Positions 27,109 through 36,149 of a DNA stretch of 64,000 nucleotides are shown here, one piece after another. Each line of letters begins with the position of its first letter. Position 1 is the first letter of the stretch. Origin of the DNA: Corynebacterium sphenisci DSM 44792 (GTDB taxonomy: Bacteria; Actinomycetota; Actinomycetes; Mycobacteriales; Mycobacteriaceae); contig NZ_CP009248.1 of assembly GCF_001941505.1 (NCBI RefSeq), forward strand, positions 186,001 through 250,000, given 5' to 3'. The position numbers and the translations under genes were made by a program. Below the pieces are notes generated by a model that saw only the letters and a program-made list of their open reading frames with translations, was not told the origin of the DNA and did not search any database.

Positions 27109-29190
27109 TCACCCCTGGTCGGGGGCCTCCCCCGGCATCGGCCCCAGCCGGTCCCACAGCCAGGCGTGGATGAGCGCCTCGGCGAAGGCGGCCTGGGCGT
27201 TGTCCGCCGCGCCGCCGTGCCCGCCCTCCACGTTCTCCCAGTAGTCCACCTCCTGGTCGGCGGCGGCCAGCGCCCAGGCCAGGGTGCGGGCATGCGCGGG
27301 GTGCACCCGGTCATCGCGGGTGGAGGTGGTCACCAGCGCCGGGGGGTAGCGCCGCTCGGCGGCCGCGACGACCCGCTGCACCGGGGAGTAGGAGGCGATC
27401 ACCTCCCGCTCCGCGGGATCGTCCGGGTCGCCGTACTCGGCCATCCAGCTCGCCCCGGCGGAGAGCCGGTGGTAGCGCAGCATATCCGCCAGCGGCACCT
27501 GGGAGACCACCGCGCCGAGCAGCTCCGGGTAGGAGGTCAGCGCCACCGCGGTGAGCAGGCCCCCGTTGGAGCCGCCGCGCACCCCGAGCAGCTCCGGGGT
27601 GGCGTAGCCGCGGGCGATCAGGTCGGCGAGCACCGCCCGGTGGTCCTCGAACACCCGCGGCCGGTTCCGCTTCACCGCCCGGGAGTGCCACTCGGGGCCG
27701 AATTCCCCGCCGCCGCGCAGGTTGGCCTGCACCGCCAGCCCGCCGCGGGCCAGCCAGGCGATCCCGGTGACCGCGGAGTAGCCGGGCACCAGGGACACCT
27801 CGAAGCCGCCGTAGGCGTGCACCAGGGTGGGCCGCGGGGTGCCGTCGAGCCGGCCGGTCACCCGGTAGGGGATCCGGGTGCCGTCGGCGGAGGTGGCCCA
27901 GTGCTGGCGGGTGCCCATCCCGCCGGCGTCGAAGCGGGCCGGGGCGCGGCGCAGCGGGGTCGGGGCCCCGGCGCCGACCTCCCCGCGCAGCAGGGTCGCC
28001 GGGGTCAGCGGGTTCGCCGCGAGCAGCCAGATCTCCTCATCGCGGGTGGGGGAGGTGCCCAGCACCCCGACCGTGGCGTCGGCGGGCAGCCCGGGGATCT
28101 CCCCGGGCGCCCAGTCGCCGATCCGGCGGGTCTCCAGCACGGTGGCGACATCGCGCAGCAGGGTGAGCACCAGGTGCCCGCGGGTCCAGGCGGTGGATTG
28201 CAGGGAGGTGCGCCCGTCGGGGCGGAAGAGCACGGTCCCCGAGCGGTCCCCGGCCAGCCAGTCCTTGAGCCGGGCCACGCCCAGGCCGCCGGCGGGGATG
28301 CCGTGGCAGGCGGTGCGCGGGGCGAGCAGCAGATGCTCCCGGTGCACCGAGACCCGGCAGTCCTCCGGGGCCTCGATGATCTGCAGCCCCCCGTCGACCT
28401 CGACGAAGCGGCGGGAGCGGTAGAAGTCCAGGGCGCGTTCCACGAAGGTCCGCTCGAAGCCCTCGGTGGGGTCGTGCCAGCCGGCCACGGCGACGTCGTC
28501 GGCGTGCCCGGCGAAGAGCACCTCCGCCTCCGCCAGGGCGGTGCCGCGGCGCCAGCGGCGCACCTGCCGGGGGTAGCCGGAGTCGGTGAGGCTGCCCGGG
28601 CCGAGGTCGGTGCCGACCAGCAGCGCGTCCCGGCCGGCCCAGGACACCTCGGATTTCGCCTCCGGCAGGGTGAAGGCCCCCTCGGCGACGAATTCGCGGG
28701 CGACGAGGTCGAATTCCCGGATCACGGTGGCGTCCGCCCCGCCCCGGGAGAGGTGCACCAGGGCCCGGTCGTGGTCGGGGCGCAGCACGGTGGCGCCCTT
28801 CCACACCCAGTTCTCGCCCTCGGCCGCGGCCAGCGCGTCCAGGTCCAGCACGGTCTCCCATGCCGTGGCCGCCGGATCCCCCGCCCCGGCGGCGAAGGAC
28901 TCCAGGGTGGTGCGCCGCCAGATCCCGCGCGGGTGCTCGGCGTCGACCCAGTAGTTGTAGAGCCGTTCGCCGCGGCGCACCGGCACCGGGATCCGGTCAT
29001 CGGCGTCCAGGGCGGCGCGGATCCGCTCCTGCAGCTCCCCCCGGCCCGGCCCGGCGTAGCGCCGGTCGGTGCGGTCCGACCATTCCCGGGCCCAGTCCAG
29101 GGCGCGGTCCCCGGTGACCTCGTCGAGCCAGCCGGGGGCGGGGCCGGCGGGTGCGTCGGGGCGGTCGGCGGGTGCGGTGCGGTCGCTCAT
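27109..29190 (-). CDS. prolyl oligopeptidase family (S9) serine peptidase
   Basis: 693 residues. An N-terminal seven-bladed propeller region (about 1-430) precedes an alpha/beta-hydrolase catalytic domain with the nucleophile in GVRGGSNGGLL, the acid in TSTRDDRVHPAH and the His in EGGHGG. These enzymes cut after Pro or basic residues in short peptides that fit into the propeller. No signal peptide, so cytoplasmic. Length is typical. The gene lies alone between the mycolyltransferase gene and the small membrane protein gene. Confidence 0.9.
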   Translation of the reverse strand: MSDRTAPADRPDAPAGPAPGWLDEVTGDRALDWAREWSDRTDRRYAGPGRGELQERIRAALDADDRIPVPVRRGERLYNYWVDAEHPRGIWRRTTLESFAAGAGDPAATAWETVLDLDALAAAEGENWVWKGATVLRPDHDRALVHLSRGGADATVIREFDLVAREFVAEGAFTLPEAKSEVSWAGRDALLVGTDLGPGSLTDSGYPRQVRRWRRGTALAEAEVLFAGHADDVAVAGWHDPTEGFERTFVERALDFYRSRRFVEVDGGLQIIEAPEDCRVSVHREHLLLAPRTACHGIPAGGLGVARLKDWLAGDRSGTVLFRPDGRTSLQSTAWTRGHLVLTLLRDVATVLETRRIGDWAPGEIPGLPADATVGVLGTSPTRDEEIWLLAANPLTPATLLRGEVGAGAPTPLRRAPARFDAGGMGTRQHWATSADGTRIPYRVTGRLDGTPRPTLVHAYGGFEVSLVPGYSAVTGIAWLARGGLAVQANLRGGGEFGPEWHSRAVKRNRPRVFEDHRAVLADLIARGYATPELLGVRGGSNGGLLTAVALTSYPELLGAVVSQVPLADMLRYHRLSAGASWMAEYGDPDDPAEREVIASYSPVQRVVAAAERRYPPALVTTSTRDDRVHPAHARTLAWALAAADQEVDYWENVEGGHGGAADNAQAAFAEALIHAWLWDRLGPMPGEAPDQG

Positions 29191-29275
29191 GGCTCACCAG
29201 GCTATGGCACGGCCCGGCCGGCGTGTGGGCGGGGACGGGTTTTCCGCTCCGGCCGGCGCGGGGCCGGCGCCCGGC

Positions 29276-30382
29276 TCAGCGCAGCACGCGGGAGAAGAGC
29301 TGCTCCCAGGACTGGTGCAGATCCTCCTGCCAGTAGCTCCAGGAGTGGGTGCCGACGTTGCCGAAGTCCCAGATCACGTTGCCGCCGACGCCGGCGGCGT
29401 CCATCCGGGCCTTCAGGTTGCGGGTGCACAGGTTCGTCGCGGCCTCGATCACCGAGCCGGCGGTGCGCTGCGCGGTGAGCGCGATCTCGGCGTTGAGGTC
29501 CGGCTGCCCGGGGAACTCGGCGGCGCCCCACAGCCCGGAGCCGTTGGAGATGTAGGCGGGGGTGTCGCCGAGGGACTCCACGCCGAGCAGGGCGTCGTTG
29601 GCGGTCCACAGCTCCGAGGGGCGCGGGCCCCACATGTCCTCGCCGGTGGCGTTGGCCCGGTCCAGGACCAGGTCGATGAAGGAGGCGGAGACGTCGTCGG
29701 AGGTGGAGGCGCAGCCGGAGAAGCTGCCCACCGCGGCGTAGAGGCCCGGGTGGTGCTCGGCGAAGAGCAGGGAGCTGGTGCCGGACATGGACATGCCGAT
29801 CAGCCCGCGGTCGCGGCCGGCGGCGCCGATCCGGCGCTCCAGCGGCCCGGGCAGCTCCCGGGTGAGGAAGGTCTCCCAGTACTGGGCGCCGAGCTCGGTG
29901 CCCTGGTTCACCCAGTCGGTGTAGTAGGAGTACTTCCCGGCCTGGATCACGATGACGTTGACGTCCTTGTCCGAGAAGAAGTCCAGGATGTCGGACTGGT
30001 AGAGCCAGGAGGCCTTGCCCTCGCCGCCGTCGGCGCCGTTGAGCACGTACAGGGTGGGCCGCGGCGCGGTGGGCTCCGCCCCGGCGGGGTGGATCCACAC
30101 CATGGGCACGTTGCGCCGCATCGAGGGCGAATGCGCCCACACCTCGTGCACGTTGTCCCGGCCGGCGATGAGCCCGCGCCATTCGGGGTTGGCGTTCGGG
30201 TTCTCCTTCACCCCGACCACCGCCTCCCGGGTGGGCACCGTGTGCTCGGTGGCGGCCACCGCCGCGGTGGGCACCTCGGAGAGCGCCGGGGCGGGCAGCG
30301 GGGAGGCGCCCGCGGCGGTCGGGGCGGCCATCGCGGCCACGGCCAGGGCGGCGGCGGTGATGCGGGTGCGGCGCAGGCGCAT
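29276..30382 (-). CDS. secreted mycolyltransferase (corynomycolyl transferase, Ag85 family)
   Basis: 368 residues. The signal peptide is clear: MRLRRTRITAAALAVAAMAA then AxA-type cleavage near residue 25. The esterase-D/antigen-85 fold follows with TLYVLNGADGG, the nucleophile in GMSMSGTSSLL, the central WxGP-type region (DMWGPRP) and catalytic His in THSWSYWQ. It transfers corynomycolic acid between trehalose monomycolate molecules or to arabinogalactan in the cell wall. Its presence shows the organism makes mycolates. ATG 30382 is used because AGGAGAG precedes it and the signal peptide begins there. Confidence 0.92.
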   Translation of the reverse strand: MRLRRTRITAAALAVAAMAAPTAAGASPLPAPALSEVPTAAVAATEHTVPTREAVVGVKENPNANPEWRGLIAGRDNVHEVWAHSPSMRRNVPMVWIHPAGAEPTAPRPTLYVLNGADGGEGKASWLYQSDILDFFSDKDVNVIVIQAGKYSYYTDWVNQGTELGAQYWETFLTRELPGPLERRIGAAGRDRGLIGMSMSGTSSLLFAEHHPGLYAAVGSFSGCASTSDDVSASFIDLVLDRANATGEDMWGPRPSELWTANDALLGVESLGDTPAYISNGSGLWGAAEFPGQPDLNAEIALTAQRTAGSVIEAATNLCTRNLKARMDAAGVGGNVIWDFGNVGTHSWSYWQEDLHQSWEQLFSRVLR

Positions 30383-30545
30383 GGGGGCTCTCCTGGTCAA
30401 CGGGGGCGATTAGGGGTGACCTTAGCGCAGATCCGGGGGATCCGACAGGCCCGGCCCCGGTTCCGAGGGTAGTCCCACCAGTCACGGGGGCCACAGGCGC
30501 CCCGGCCCGCGGGGTGCGGGCGCGGCGGGGCCGCGCCGATCCGCG

Positions 30546-30551
30546 TATTCT
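30546..30551 (+). promoter_or_regulatory. leaderless -10 element (lpd)
   Basis: TATTCT, 7 nt, GTG at 30559. Confidence 0.55.
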
Positions 30552-30558
30552 CGGCGAC

Positions 30559-31980
30559 GTGGCTGAACATTATGATCTCGTAGTCCTCGGCGCGGGCCCC
30601 GGAGGGTACGTCGCCGCCATCCGCGCCTCCCAGCTGGGGCTGAAGACGGCCGTCGTGGAGCAGCGCTATTGGGGCGGGGTCTGCCTCAACGTGGGCTGCA
30701 TCCCCTCGAAGTCGCTGCTGAAGAACGCCGAGCTGGCGTACACCTTCAACCACGAGGCGAAGACCTTCGGCATCTCCGGCGACGTCTCCTTCGACTTCGG
30801 CGCCGCGCACGCCCGCTCCCGCAAGGTCAGCGAGGGCATCGTCAAGGGCGTGCACTACCTGATGAAGAAGAACAAGATCACCGAGGTCGACGGCCGGGGG
30901 GAGTTCACCGGGCCGAAGACGATCCGGGTCAGCGGGGGCGCGGACGACGGCGCCGAGCTGACCTTCGACAAGGCGATCATCGCCACCGGCTCGGTGGTGC
31001 GCTCCCTGCCGGGGGTGGAGCTCGGCGGCAACATCGTCTCCTACGAGGAGCAGATCCTCTCCGCCGACCTGCCGGATTCGATGGTCATCGTCGGCGCCGG
31101 CGCGATCGGCATGGAGTTCGCCTACGTGCTCGCCAACTACGGCGTGGACGTCACCATCGTGGAGTTCCTGGACCGGGTGCTGCCCAATGAGGACGCCGAC
31201 GTGTCCAAGGTGATCGCCAAGGAGTACAAGAAGCTCGGGGTCACCCTGCTCACCGGGCACAAGACCACCGCCATCGAGGATCACGGGGACAGCGTGGAGG
31301 TGCGCATCGAGCCCAAGGACGGCGGCGAGGAGCGCACCCTCACCGTGGACCGGGTGCTGGTGTCCATCGGCTTCGCCCCGCGCACCGAGGGCATCGGCCT
31401 GGACGCCGCCGGGGTGGAACTCGGCGAGCGCGGGGAGGTGCTCGTCGACGAGTACCTGCGCACCAACGTCGACGGCATCTACGCCATCGGCGACGTCACC
31501 ATGAAGCTGCAGCTGGCGCATGTCGCGGAAACCCAGGGCGTGATCGCCGCCGAGCACATGGCCGGGGAGGAGACCGAGCCCCTGGCCGGGGACGCCTACG
31601 TGAACATGCCGCGGGCGACCTTCTGCAACCCGCAGGTCGCCTCCTTCGGGCGCACCGAGGAGCAGGCCCGGCAGTGGGCGGAGGACAACGGCCGCGAGAT
31701 CACGGTCGCCACCTTCCCCTTCTCCGCCAACGGCAAGGCGCAGGGCCTGGCCGAGCCGGCCGGCTTCGTCAAGCTCATCGCGGACGCCGAGTACGGGGAG
31801 CTGATCGGCGGGCACATGGTCGGCGCGAACGTCTCCGAGCTGATGCCCCAGCTGGTGCTGGCGCAGAAGTACGAGCTCACCGCCGCCGAAATCGGCCGCA
31901 CCACGCATATCCACCCGACCATGTCGGAGGCCATGAAGGAGGCCGCCGAGGGCATCCTCGGGCATATGATCAACCTCTGA
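30559..31980 (+). CDS. lpd: dihydrolipoamide dehydrogenase
   Basis: 473 residues. FAD-binding VLGAGPGGYVAAIRA, redox pair Cys42/Cys47 in GGVCLNVGCIPSK, NAD-binding VIVGAGAIGMEFAYV, second FAD segment GIYAIGDV and the C-terminal dimer motif with catalytic His in THIHPTMSE. It reoxidises dihydrolipoyl groups as E3 of pyruvate and 2-oxoglutarate dehydrogenases. The redox motif is that of Lpd, not MerA; there is no extra N-terminal metal-binding domain. GTG 30559 follows the leaderless rule. Next to ramB, the order known from C. glutamicum. Confidence 0.96.
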   Translation: MAEHYDLVVLGAGPGGYVAAIRASQLGLKTAVVEQRYWGGVCLNVGCIPSKSLLKNAELAYTFNHEAKTFGISGDVSFDFGAAHARSRKVSEGIVKGVHYLMKKNKITEVDGRGEFTGPKTIRVSGGADDGAELTFDKAIIATGSVVRSLPGVELGGNIVSYEEQILSADLPDSMVIVGAGAIGMEFAYVLANYGVDVTIVEFLDRVLPNEDADVSKVIAKEYKKLGVTLLTGHKTTAIEDHGDSVEVRIEPKDGGEERTLTVDRVLVSIGFAPRTEGIGLDAAGVELGERGEVLVDEYLRTNVDGIYAIGDVTMKLQLAHVAETQGVIAAEHMAGEETEPLAGDAYVNMPRATFCNPQVASFGRTEEQARQWAEDNGREITVATFPFSANGKAQGLAEPAGFVKLIADAEYGELIGGHMVGANVSELMPQLVLAQKYELTAAEIGRTTHIHPTMSEAMKEAAEGILGHMINL

Positions 31981-31984
31981 CCCG

Positions 31985-32239
31985 ATGGTCGCCGAGGTAC
32001 CCCGCGACGCCGCCGGCTCCGACGCCGGCGGCGCCGCCGATCGCCCCCGCCGCGCCCGACGGCGGATCCCGCAGGCGAAATGCCCGATCCGCTACGGCGA
32101 GCCCTGCACCGCCTGCCAGCCCGGCACCTCCGGCCCGGAGGACTGCCAGCTGGTGCAGCTGGTGCGCGAGGATCCGGAGCTGCGGGAGCGGATGCGGGAG
32201 ATGAACCGCGCCCACCGGGCCGCCGGCCGGCGCCGCTGA
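31985..32239 (+). CDS. small Cys-containing conserved protein downstream of lpd
   Basis: 84 residues. A basic, disordered N-terminus (about 1-30) is followed by KCPIRYGEPCTACQPG, a CDQ-like GPEDCQLVQLV and a charged helix (REDPELRERMREMNRAHR). Four cysteines in a C-x7-C-x2-C-x9-C pattern could bind a metal. The ATG lies 5 nt after the lpd stop, so the two are co-transcribed. A small protein in the same place occurs in C. glutamicum; function unknown. Ends 10 bp from the convergent ramB gene. Confidence 0.7.
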   Translation: MVAEVPRDAAGSDAGGAADRPRRARRRIPQAKCPIRYGEPCTACQPGTSGPEDCQLVQLVREDPELRERMREMNRAHRAAGRRR

Positions 32240-32249
32240 GCCCGGGCGC

Positions 32250-33680
32250 TCAGTAGGGCGCGACCGTGGAGCGGTGCATGTCCACGTCGATGTCCCGGTG
32301 GATCGGGGGGAAGGCGCGCTGCGGGCAGTCGTCCCGGGAGCACACCCGGCAGCCGGCGCCGATCGGGGTGGCCGCGGAGAGATCCGCCAGATCCAGGCCG
32401 TCGCCGTAGACGGTGCGCCCGGCGTGCCGGGCCTCGCAGCCCAGGCCGATGGCGAAGGTCTTGCCGGGGGTGCCCCAGCGGCCGGTGTGGTGGCGCACCG
32501 TGCGCGAGATCCACAGGTAGTGCCGGCCATCGGGCATCTCCGCGAGCTGGCGCATGATCTTGCCCGGGTAGGAGAAGGTCTCGTAGACGTTCCACAGCGG
32601 GCAGGTGCCGCCGGAGTTGGTGAAGTGGAACCCGGTGGCCGACTGCCGCTTGGACATGTTGCCGGCCCGGTCCACCCGCACGAAGGTGAAGGGCACCCCG
32701 CGCAGCCCGGTGCGCTGCATGGTGGACAGCCGGTGGCAGATCGTCTCGTAGCCCACCCCGTGCCGGCGGGAGAGCAGCTCGATGTCGTAGCGCTCCCGCT
32801 CCGCGGAGGCGTGGAAGGCCTCGTAGGGCAGCATCAGCGCGGCGGCGAAGTAGGTGGCCACCCCGCGCAGCGCCAGCGCCCGGGACTGCTCGGAGGTGAA
32901 GTGGCCCTCCGCCACCGAGGCGGCGATCGCGTCGCCCTGCTCCAGGTAGCCCAGTTCGGTGGCCATCCGGAAGGCGCGCTGGCCGGGGCTCAAGTGCCGG
33001 GCCAGCACCAGCACCCCGGTGCCCGGGTCCAGGTGGTGCTGCACATCGCCGAGATCGGCGCGGTGCTCGATGCGCACCCCGTGCGCGGCGGTGAGCCGCT
33101 CGGCGAGGATCCGCTCCGCGTCGGCGTCGTCGGCGTCCAGGCCGAGTTCGGCGGCCAGCGCCTCGGCGGGCCGGTCCACGGCGTCGATGTGGTTCTGCCG
33201 GGCGTAGAAGTAGTCCCGGACCTCCTCATGGGGCATGGTCAGCGCCTGGGCGACGGCCACCGCCGCGGTGGTCACCTCCCCGCCGAGGTTGCGGCCCTCG
33301 GTGGCCAGGGAGAGCTTGTCGGTGACGTTGCGGTAGCGGCGGTGCACGTCGACCATGGCCCGGGCGATCCGGGGGTGGTTGCGCACCATGTCGGAGATCT
33401 CCTGCAGGTCCACGCCCTCGGGGAGGATCTCCCGGTCCAGGGCCACGTCCTGCATCTCGGCGAGCAGCCGGGAGTCGTCGTCCCGGGAGAAGAAGGTGGG
33501 GTCCACCCCGAAGGTCTCGGTGACCCGGAGCAGCACCGGCACGGTGAGCGGGCGCACGTCATGCTCGATCTGGTTGACGTAGCTGGCCGACAGACCCAGG
33601 GCCTTGGCCAGCGCCGCCTGGCTCATGTCGCGCTCCCGGCGGAGCTGGCGCAGCCGGGAGCCCACGTAGGTCTTGCCCAT
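32250..33680 (-). CDS. ramB: RamB-type transcriptional regulator of acetate metabolism
   Basis: 476 residues. N-terminal XRE-type helix-turn-helix (residues 6-60, [23 protein letters not shown]...YVNQIE), a central DUF955/IrrE-like domain and a C-terminal DUF2083-type domain ending with [16 protein letters not shown]. This is the ScfR/RamB family; in C. glutamicum RamB represses aceA, aceB, ack-pta and other genes for acetate use. Here the regulator gene is less than 3 kb from aceA and aceB, whose spacer holds RamB-like sites. The IrrE-like domain does not show an intact HExxH zinc motif. ATG 33680 fits the -10-like element 7 nt upstream. Confidence 0.93.
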   Translation of the reverse strand: MGKTYVGSRLRQLRRERDMSQAALAKALGLSASYVNQIEHDVRPLTVPVLLRVTETFGVDPTFFSRDDDSRLLAEMQDVALDREILPEGVDLQEISDMVRNHPRIARAMVDVHRRYRNVTDKLSLATEGRNLGGEVTTAAVAVAQALTMPHEEVRDYFYARQNHIDAVDRPAEALAAELGLDADDADAERILAERLTAAHGVRIEHRADLGDVQHHLDPGTGVLVLARHLSPGQRAFRMATELGYLEQGDAIAASVAEGHFTSEQSRALALRGVATYFAAALMLPYEAFHASAERERYDIELLSRRHGVGYETICHRLSTMQRTGLRGVPFTFVRVDRAGNMSKRQSATGFHFTNSGGTCPLWNVYETFSYPGKIMRQLAEMPDGRHYLWISRTVRHHTGRWGTPGKTFAIGLGCEARHAGRTVYGDGLDLADLSAATPIGAGCRVCSRDDCPQRAFPPIHRDIDVDMHRSTVAPY

Positions 33681-33687
33681 GGCCCCC

Positions 33688-33693
33688 AGGGTA
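33688..33693 (-). promoter_or_regulatory. leaderless -10 element (ramB)
   Basis: Minus-strand TACCCT, 7 nt, ATG at 33680. Confidence 0.45.
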
Positions 33694-33754
33694 ATCGAGG
33701 GACCCCGAAGGTGATGAACCGATAACCGACCGTACTAATGAAAACAATGTGCGT

Positions 33755-33760
33755 TAAGCT
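33755..33760 (+). promoter_or_regulatory. leaderless -10 element (MerB-like gene)
   Basis: TAAGCT, 6 nt, ATG at 33767. The 86-bp ramB-merB spacer is notably A/T-rich (CTAATGAAAACAATG). Confidence 0.5.
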
Positions 33761-33766
33761 GCCCGC

Positions 33767-34435
33767 ATGAGCATCCCGCAGATCACCCCGCCGCCGCCGC
33801 GCCCCGCCCCCGGGATCCGCCCCCGGGGGCCGGTACCCGATCCAGAAGACGCAGGTCCCGCGATGGATCCGGGGCCGCTCGCGGATCTGCTCGCGGATCG
33901 GCTGGACGCCGCATTCGGCTTCCGCGGCCGGCCGCGCCGGGCCGCGGCGTGGACCGCCCTGGTGCGCCGGCTCGCCGCCGGCGGCGCCCCGGTCCCCCCG
34001 GGGGAGCTCGCCGAGCTCGCCGGGATCCCGGCGGCGGTGGACGGGGCGGGCCGGATCCGGGCCAGCCTGCTCGGCGGCGAACCCACCGCGCACCGGATCC
34101 GCCACCGCGGCGGCGCCTGCTGGGCCTGGTGCGTCTTCGACGCCCTGCTCGCCGGGATCCTGCTGGACGGCCCGGTGCGCCTGGAGTCGACCTGCCCGGC
34201 CGCCGGCGCCGGCGTCGGCTTCGTCGTCGACGGCGGGCGGGTGCTCGAGCACGACCCGGCCGACCGGGTCTCCCTGCCGGCCCGGTTCACCCCCGGCGCC
34301 GGGCTGCGCGCCGAGTTCTGCTGCCGGGCCCGGCTGTGGGCGGTACCCGCCCCGGGGGCGGATCTGGCCTGGCTGGACGTGCCGGCCGCCGCCGCGGTCG
34401 CCGTCGGCGTCGCCGACCGGCTCGGCCTGGGCTGA
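33767..34435 (+). CDS. MerB-like organomercurial (alkylmercury) lyase
   Basis: 222 residues. After a Pro-rich start, residues 35-110 form a helical region like the MerB N-terminal winged-helix domain. The catalytic region has Cys122 and Asp125 (AWCVFDALL), Cys143 (ESTCPAAG) and Cys185-Cys186 (AEFCCRARLW). The spacings 122-125-143-185 equal those of plasmid R831b MerB Cys96-Asp99-Cys117-Cys159, so the C-Hg bond-cleaving site looks intact. MerB breaks organomercurials to a hydrocarbon and Hg(II), normally passed to MerA; no merA, merR or transport gene is in the window. It sits between ramB and aceA. A different native substrate is possible. ATG 33767 follows the leaderless rule; an internal ATG at 33863 would remove only the Pro-rich part. 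Confidence 0.8.
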   Translation: MSIPQITPPPPRPAPGIRPRGPVPDPEDAGPAMDPGPLADLLADRLDAAFGFRGRPRRAAAWTALVRRLAAGGAPVPPGELAELAGIPAAVDGAGRIRASLLGGEPTAHRIRHRGGACWAWCVFDALLAGILLDGPVRLESTCPAAGAGVGFVVDGGRVLEHDPADRVSLPARFTPGAGLRAEFCCRARLWAVPAPGADLAWLDVPAAAAVAVGVADRLGLG

Positions 34436-34450
34436 GCGGCCCCCGGATCG

Positions 34451-34490
34451 GCCGGGGCCCCCGCGACCGGATGGTCGCGGGGGCCCCGGC
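34451..34490. terminator. strong bidirectional hairpin between merB-like gene and aceA
   Basis: Perfect 18-bp stem (34451-34468 with 34473-34490) and a GGAT tetraloop, in the convergent gap. No U-tract on either strand. Confidence 0.65.
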
Positions 34491-34540
34491 GTGGTCACTG
34501 CCACGTCAGGCTGCGGCGGGCGGGCCCGCCGGGCGCCGGA

Positions 34541-35836
34541 CTAGTGGAACTGGCCCTCCTCGGTGGAGCCCTTCAGGGCGGTGGTGGAGGACAGCGGGTC
34601 CACGGTGGTGGCGATCCGGTCGAAGTAGCCGGCGCCGACCTCGCGCTGGTGCTTCACGGCGGTGAAGCCGCGCTCCTTGGCGGCGGCGAACTCGCGGTTC
34701 TGCAGGTCCACGAAGGCGGACATCTGCTCGCGGGCGTAGCCGTAGGCCAGGTCGAACATGCCGTAGTTCAGGGCGTGGAAGCCGGCCAGGGTGATGAACT
34801 GGAACTTGAAGCCCATCTTGCCCAGCTCGTTCTGGAACTTGGCGATCTCGTCCTTCTCCAGGTGCGCGGACCAGTTGAAGGAGGGGGAGCAGTTGTAGGC
34901 CAGCAGCTGGTCCGGGAACTCCTCGCGGACGCCCTCGGCGAACTTCTTGGCCAGCTCCAGATCCGGGGTGCCGGTCTCCATCCAGATGAGGTCGGCGTAC
35001 GGGGCGTAGGACTTGGCGCGCTCGATGCAGGGCTCCAGGCCGTTCTTGACGTGGTAGTAGCCCTCGGCGGTGCGCTCGCCCTCGATGAACTTCTGGTCCC
35101 GCTCATCGACGTCGGAGGTGATGAGGGTCGCGGCCTCGGCGTCGGTGCGCGCGATGATCACGGTGGGCACGTTGGCCACGTCCGCCGCGAGGCGGGCCGA
35201 GGTCAGGGTGCGGATGTGCTGCTGGGTCGGGATCAGCACCTTGCCGCCGAGGTGGCCGCACTTCTTCTCGGAGGCCAGCTGGTCCTCCCAGTGGGTGCCG
35301 GCCGCGCCGGCCTGGATCATGGCCTTCTGCAGCTCGTAGACGTTCAGCGCGCCACCGAAGCCGGCCTCGCCGTCGGCGACGATCGGCAGCAGCCAGTTCT
35401 CGACGGAGTCGTCGCCCTCGATGCGGGCGATCTCGTCGGCGCGCAGCAGCGCGTTGTTGATGCGGCGCACGACGGCCGGAACGGAGTTGGCCGGGTACAG
35501 CGACTGGTCCGGGTAGGTGTGCCCGGAGAGGTTGGCGTCGCCGGCGACCTGCCAGCCGGAGAGGTAGACGGCCTTCAGGCCGGCGCGGGCCTGCTGCACG
35601 GCCATGTTGCCGGTCAGCGCGCCCAGGGAGTTGATGTAGGAGTCATCGTCGACGTTGACGCCCTCCCACAGCTTCTCGGCGCCACGGCGGGCGAGGGTGT
35701 GCTCCTCGACCACGGTGCCCTGCAGCTCGGCGACCTGCTCGGCGGTGTAGTTGCGGGTGATGCCCTTCCAGCGGGGATTCTCGTCCCAGTCCTTCTGGAT
35801 TTCCTGGGCGGTACGGGCCTTGCCGACATTCGACAT
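34541..35836 (-). CDS. aceA: isocitrate lyase
   Basis: 431 residues beginning [17 protein letters not shown], the conserved corynebacterial start. Catalytic Cys193 in KKCGHLGGK, substrate segment SGWQVAGD, and PSFNWSAHL. It cleaves isocitrate to succinate and glyoxylate, the first step of the glyoxylate bypass needed for growth on acetate and fatty acids. Codon use is less G+C-extreme and more biased than in neighbours, fitting high expression. Divergent from aceB with a 687-bp control region. The ribosome site GAAGGAAG is about 10 nt before the ATG. Confidence 0.97.
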   Translation of the reverse strand: MSNVGKARTAQEIQKDWDENPRWKGITRNYTAEQVAELQGTVVEEHTLARRGAEKLWEGVNVDDDSYINSLGALTGNMAVQQARAGLKAVYLSGWQVAGDANLSGHTYPDQSLYPANSVPAVVRRINNALLRADEIARIEGDDSVENWLLPIVADGEAGFGGALNVYELQKAMIQAGAAGTHWEDQLASEKKCGHLGGKVLIPTQQHIRTLTSARLAADVANVPTVIIARTDAEAATLITSDVDERDQKFIEGERTAEGYYHVKNGLEPCIERAKSYAPYADLIWMETGTPDLELAKKFAEGVREEFPDQLLAYNCSPSFNWSAHLEKDEIAKFQNELGKMGFKFQFITLAGFHALNYGMFDLAYGYAREQMSAFVDLQNREFAAAKERGFTAVKHQREVGAGYFDRIATTVDPLSSTTALKGSTEEGQFH

Positions 35837-36005
35837 ATCCGTTGTCACTTCCTTCGTTCCGACTTCGGTGGCGGATCCGGGCAAGCCGGCGCGAATACGC
35901 ATGGCGAACCCCGGTATCCGGGGAGGCGCGCACCGGGCCCCGCGGCGGGCCGTCTCCGGTCCGGCGGGCGGACCGCGGAGGGCCTCCGCGACGGGGGCTG
36001 TGGTG

Positions 36006-36021
36006 CGTGCCCTACTTCACA
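36006..36021. promoter_or_regulatory. GlxR-like (CRP-type) operator overlapping the aceA promoter
   Basis: CGTGCCCTACTTCACA, or TGTGAAGTAGGGCACG on the other strand, matches 8 of the 10 defined positions of TGTGA-N6-TCACA. It overlaps the predicted -10 and start point of aceA, which would suit cAMP-GlxR repression. Confidence 0.5.
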
Positions 36022-36049
36022 TGATGGGCGAGATCCGCGGCCAGGTCAA
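36021..36049 (-). promoter_or_regulatory. sigma-A-type promoter of aceA
   Basis: Minus strand: TTGACC (36049-36044), 17-bp spacer, CATCAT (36026-36021). Predicted start about 36014, giving a leader of about 178 nt before the aceA ATG. Confidence 0.6.
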
Positions 36050-36093
36050 GGTTCGCCCCCTGTGAAGCGTTGTTCTTCGCGCGCCCGGATTAG

Positions 36094-36140
36094 CGAAGTT
36101 TGCAAAGATTGCCTATCGCCCCCGCAGGTTGCGCAAACCC
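36094..36140. promoter_or_regulatory. pair of RamB-like sites in the aceA-aceB spacer
   Basis: Site 1, CGAAGTTTGCAAA (36094-36106), and site 2 on the minus strand, GGGTTTGCGCAAC (36140-36128), share the GTTTGC core of the corynebacterial RamB motif. Site 2 lies between direct repeats CCGCAGGT (36122-36129, 36139-36146). The ramB gene is 2.4 kb away. Confidence 0.55.
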
Positions 36141-36149
36141 GCAGGTAGA

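Noticed and set aside
30559..31980. lpd as a mercuric reductase partner for the MerB-like gene
   Set aside because: The redox motif, absence of a heavy-metal domain and absence of the C-terminal vicinal cysteines identify it as dihydrolipoamide dehydrogenase.
32250..34435. Toxin-antitoxin pair from ramB (HTH plus IrrE-like domain) and its neighbour
   Set aside because: The full-length RamB architecture and the MerB catalytic pattern explain both genes better.
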